In this document: positions 60,777 through 64,000 of the stretch, one piece after another
Position numbering within the stretch: the stretch's first letter is position 1
Layout of the letters: each line of letters begins with the position of its first letter
DNA from: Phaffia rhodozyma
Lineage: Eukaryota > Basidiomycota > Tremellomycetes > Cystofilobasidiales > Mrakiaceae
Direction: 5' to 3'
NCBI GenBank assembly: GCA_014706385.1
Contig: JACGZH010000011.1
Span: 964,585-1,028,584 of the forward strand
Length of the DNA: 64,000 bases
Notes under the pieces: model-generated
Told to the model about the DNA's origin: nothing
Seen by the model: only the letters and a program-made list of their open reading frames with translations
Database searches by the model: none
Position numbers and translations under genes: made by a program

Positions 60777-61583
60777 GCATGCGCAATCTTCCAGCAACGC
60801 GGGCTCGATCGATCCACTCGTTATTCTCTACTTTATTGCATTTCACTCTCCTTTTTCACTACCACTCGATCTTTCTGCCTATCATCGCGTTTCATCTTGC
60901 CGAGAACATACCTCTGGACACTATATCGAACACACGGACTCTTTTAGAGATACATTTACCATCCACATAGCTAGCTACCCCATCTCGTTTGGCGCTCTCG
61001 AACACGATTTCAACTGAATTTGCTCAACATAGCCTTATTCCGGTAAAATCTTTCAGGACTGTATGGGGTTGTATCTCCAGTTGTTTCGCACAGTTCGACT
61101 GTCGGATCTGGAGGGAAGATTTTGACGATACGCACTTTGCTTATTATCCACAGCCCCGACAGATATACTTGGCAAAAAAGTGTTTTACACAATGGCTGTG
61201 CCATCCTTTTCCACCAAAACTTTCTGTGGCGTTGAACGGCGGCCGTCGAGCGAATGCCAACTTACCGCACTTCAAGGCGGTGCAGGGGTCAAATGAATTA
61301 TATTACAACATCGAGCTAGGAGCACCGCTACCTCATCTCCAATCCGTAATGAGCCACTTGAGCTTTGACTAATGAGCGGTACTGACGGCGGCCGTGAGGG
61401 CGCAACACTAACATCTTTCTGTTGAGCATCCCTTCTCTCCGACTTGCTTAAAAATGAGGTGTCTAGTAGAGAGCATGGAAGAAGCAACTTACCTTCCCTC
61501 CGATTCTCATTGACACTCGCTCGCAATTCAGCTCACCTCGGCACATACTTGAACAGGAAGAAACAGATACCTCAATCTCGAAG
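60777..61583. other. Intergenic region, GH17 to membrane protein
   Basis: About 800 bases. A frame at 60989-61372 has mixed composition but no domain and no splice partners. A palindromic CGGCGGCCG-type segment occurs near 61239 and 61389. No gene was recognised. Confidence 0.4.
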
Positions 61584-62294
61584 ATGCCCTCTCACAAGGC
61601 CGAGATCAGGCTGATTAACATCATCCATGCTATCCAATTCGTTCTTACTGTCGCTGTCCTCGCCATCGGTCTGGTCAAGATGTTTATCATCAAACCGAGA
61701 ACATCAAGCTCCAGATGGTTGCTCAGTGTGGTAAGCATTGACTGATGTTCTATTCTTGATAGGACGGACTGTCCAGAAGCCGACACTGATATCCTTATCG
61801 CTTGTATATAGTCTGCCAAGTCTCTGATCACACTGGCATACATAGTGTTGAGCGAGAACGTGTCCTACTTCCATCGATGGGCCAGTTTGAAGGCAAACAT
61901 GATACTCAACATCTTGGAAGCCGTCTTTTGGATCGCCGCCATCGTTCTAACAACCATGGGATTGATCAATGGAGGATGTGCGGCAGGAGTCGGCTGTGGA
62001 ACAACATACGCCGCCATTGCCATCGGATCCTTGCTTGCGTGAGCGGTCTTATTATATTCGAATGCATGCGATTGTCGATCATCATGAGCTGACGATCATC
62101 TCTCACCTTCTAACAGAGCTTTGGCCCTGCCGATGGCGTACCTCTCTATAAAACACTTCATGAACCGAAACAAGAATCAGTATCAAATCAATGACGATTC
62201 GAGCTCTGATGGGTCGACCCCAATGATAACGAAGAACTATGGCCATCAGGTTGTGGTCAACCCGACCTATGCGAACCATCCATCCCGTGTTTAA
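61584..62294 (+). CDS. Four-helix (MARVEL-like) membrane protein
   Basis: Exons are 61584-61730, 61812-62038 and 62117-62294, giving 183 residues. Four hydrophobic stretches are visible: IIHAIQFVLTVAVLAIGLV, SLITLAYIVLSENVSYF, MILNILEAVFWIAAIVLTTM and GTTYAAIAIGSLLAALALPM. A short hydrophilic loop with GGCAAGVGCG sits between the third and fourth, and a polar tail ends ANHPSRV. Layout and size match fungal MARVEL-domain proteins of the plasma membrane and eisosome area. The donor/acceptor phases are consistent. Function beyond membrane organisation cannot be inferred. Confidence 0.65.
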
Positions 62295-62794
62295 ACATAT
62301 TTTCCCCTGCCTTTCCTCGCTCCACTGAGCCTGCATAAATACTGCTATTCCCTTTTGGTCTCGTTTATAGAGATAGATAGTTATTCATGATTTTACGAGC
62401 AAATAGTTCAACAAGCTAGGACATCACCCAGATTCAGCACTAAATTTCATACAGTCGCAGATATTGGGTTTGATGAGCTCAACCTCAACCAACAACGGTC
62501 GATACATGGTCCTTCTTGGTCTTAGGTTTCCTTGGACTAGAATCTAACAACGGCCAGTGTCTTTAGAGTAGCCTATCCTTCCAAATTCTTTTTTCATTCA
62601 AGCTGTGGCCGCTTTGGAACACCGCCAGCAGAGACAACCCACCGGATTTCATGCCTTCAAAAACACACATCACGAGTCCGAGCAAATGCAGTATGTGTGA
62701 TTTTTCTGCAAAATACATATCATTCTGACCTCATGATACGATACACAAAGCTGGCAAAGACATATCTAGCTACCGAGACCTGTACTACACGCTC
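62295..62794. other. Convergent subtelomeric intergenic region
   Basis: 500 bases between the stops of the membrane protein (+) and the truncated decarboxylase (-). No repeat or gene was recognised. Confidence 0.4.
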
Positions 62795-63784
62795 TCAGTT
62801 GAGCCCTCCTATCCTCTCGCCCACCCGGACCAGGGTTTCCATGGCTTGCTCGCTTGATCTTCTGATGTCTTCATCCCAGGTCGTACTTCCTGTGGGCGTC
62901 ACAAGGATCACCGTGCTCCCACCGTACCTGTTGACGTCGAGATCTCAAAACGAGACGATCCATGTCAGTCTATGCTGGCTAAGCATATCTCGTTTACCCT
63001 TCTAGACCTGAGCAGCGATCAGGGCAAACGATCAAGGCAGCACAGAAGCTCGGTACGTACGCGAACCAACCAAGCTCGTCTCCTTTCTCTACCTTCGTCC
63101 CTTCCTGGGTGTGCGTCCAGTTAATCGAACCAACCAGCATGGCCCCGACGGCAACGACGTACACAGTTTGGCCCGAAGGAAGATGGATAGGAAGGACCGA
63201 TCTCGAGTTCTCAGTAAAGACATCCAGGTCCTCGTTAATCGCTTGCTGCGTTTCAGAAGATGGCCCCACACAACAGCACATATCAGCCCACGTAGCCACC
63301 TCCTAGACGGTCTGAACGGCGAAACACACGCAGTCGACCACAGCAGGACGCACCGGGTTTACAGTGTACAGCTTCCCTGGGATGTTTATGCTCTTTCCAA
63401 GCGTTCCAGACACTGGCGTATGGAACCGATGGTAGTCCTGTGGGGCCAGCCGGAAGACTGCAACAGCAGGACTGGGGCCGAGAGTGGAGGCAAAGGCCTC
63501 GCTCCCCAGTAGCGCAGGGATAGTAAACTGCTTTCCTTTGATCCTAGGTATCGACATCAACCAAAGACAGACGTCCAGTCGCAAACATCTTGAGACAGAG
63601 GACATCTAGTGAGATGCATCACCCATCGCGAGATCCATGCTTACCATATCCGGGTGGCATCCTCAACACACTGCCAAACAGTCAGTCGGCAGTCCGCCTG
63701 GGAGACTACCACTGCCGGGTCGGAAGGCGAAGCGATAGGTCGAGCATCCGCTCTGAGCTTCCGGTAGAAGAACTCGTTGAACGT
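62795..63784 (-). pseudogene. Phosphatidylserine decarboxylase, 5' part missing at the telomere
   Basis: Four exons read towards the left: 63784-about 63645, 63543-63354, 63245-63061 and 62937-62795, in consistent phase. They encode TFNEFFYRKLRADARPIASP, WIKGKQFTIPALLGSEAFAS, FRLAPQDYHRFHTPVSGTLG, IPGKLYTVNP, VFTENSRSVLPIHLPSGQTV and YVVAVGAMLVGSINWTH. The C-terminal block is YGGSTVILVTPTGSTTWDED, containing GGST, where the family self-cleaves to form its pyruvoyl cofactor. The PSD2-type wording (GGST rather than LGST) fits the endosomal/Golgi form, which normally has an N-terminal C2 domain. Here coding starts within the catalytic domain, with an acceptor site at 63785-63786. Upstream exons would lie where the telomere now is. 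The visible part has no frameshift or stop, so either the loss is recent or the assembly joins wrongly. Confidence 0.8.
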
Positions 63785-63880
63785 CTGGGAACAAGGTATG
63801 TCAGACCACGTGTCAAAACGGGTTAGGGTTTTAGATTCATAGATAGTTCTTTTAGCAAGGTCTGGTTGTAGCGAGCAGGA

Positions 63881-64000
63881 TAGGGTTAGGGTTAGGGTTA
63901 GGGTTAGGGTTAGGGTTAGGGTTAGGGTTAGGGTTAGGGTTAGGGTTAGGGTTAGGGTTAGGGTTAGGGTTAGGGTTAGGGTTAGGGTTAGGGTTAGGGT
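63881..64000 (+). repeat. Telomere repeat array, 20 x TTAGGG
   Basis: 120 bases of uninterrupted, perfect TTAGGG repeat to the window edge, G-rich strand on the plus strand, so this is the right chromosome end. There is no degenerate transition zone. A single telomere-like GGGTTAGGGTTTT lies at about 63820-63832, 50 bases proximal. Confidence 0.98.

Noticed and set aside
60989..61372. Gene between GH17 and the membrane protein
   Set aside because: No recognisable domain, no intron signals and atypical composition.

Overview
The window looks like the right-hand end of a chromosome from an intron-rich basidiomycete yeast. The last 120 bases are 20 perfect TTAGGG units with the G-rich strand running outward. 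Nearly every gene is split by short GT-AG introns, and donors often read GTTCGT, GTTTGT, GTCCGT or GTAAGT. Gene content and protein style fit Tremellomycetes/Cystofilobasidiales, something like Phaffia; that placement is inference, since no marker gene is present.

Layout, left to right. 0.4-5.7 kb: a TPP1/Tpz1-like telomere protein with a long disordered tail (+), then an uncharacterised membrane protein with a triplicated PGESYA motif (-). 6.1-8.7 kb: V-ATPase subunit B (-). 10.4-15.9 kb: splicing factor SPF30, a mitochondrial ribosomal protein of the superoxide-dismutase fold, and a short-chain dehydrogenase (all +). 16.0 kb: an intron-containing tRNA-Lys(UUU), with an identical inverted copy at 33.6 kb. 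17.6-22.4 kb: GAR transformylase (+), an NSESE/SR repeat protein (-) and a T5orf172 GIY-YIG protein (-). 22.7-32.0 kb: CHO2 (-) and GUT2 (+), divergent and sharing a 1.1 kb promoter region. 32.8-41.4 kb: a LYRM2-like mitochondrial protein (-), a TPR-SET protein (+) and a 4E-T-like eIF4E-binding protein (+). 42.4-47 kb: an RFC small subunit (-) with four MluI cell-cycle boxes upstream, a small unknown gene (+) and a DUF1772-type membrane protein (-). 47.9-55.6 kb: ITC1/ACF1-type chromatin remodeller subunit (+) and G1 cyclin (-) with a long leader. 58.6-62.3 kb: a GPI-anchored GH17 glucanase and a four-helix membrane protein (both +). 62.8-63.8 kb: a phosphatidylserine decarboxylase whose 5' part is missing, cut off about 100 bases from the telomere repeats.

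Most of the window is housekeeping. Three genes belong to glycerophospholipid metabolism: CHO2 methylates phosphatidylethanolamine, GUT2 oxidises glycerol-3-phosphate, and the broken decarboxylase would make phosphatidylethanolamine. RFC and the G1 cyclin are cell-cycle genes. No transposon, CRISPR array or defence cassette was recognised. The most unusual items are the telomere-truncated decarboxylase, putative introns of 28 and 29 nt, putative microexons, the MCB cluster, and two repeat proteins without a recognised family. Splice sites were placed by reading frame and GT/AG signals; boundaries described as approximate or unresolved should be treated that way.
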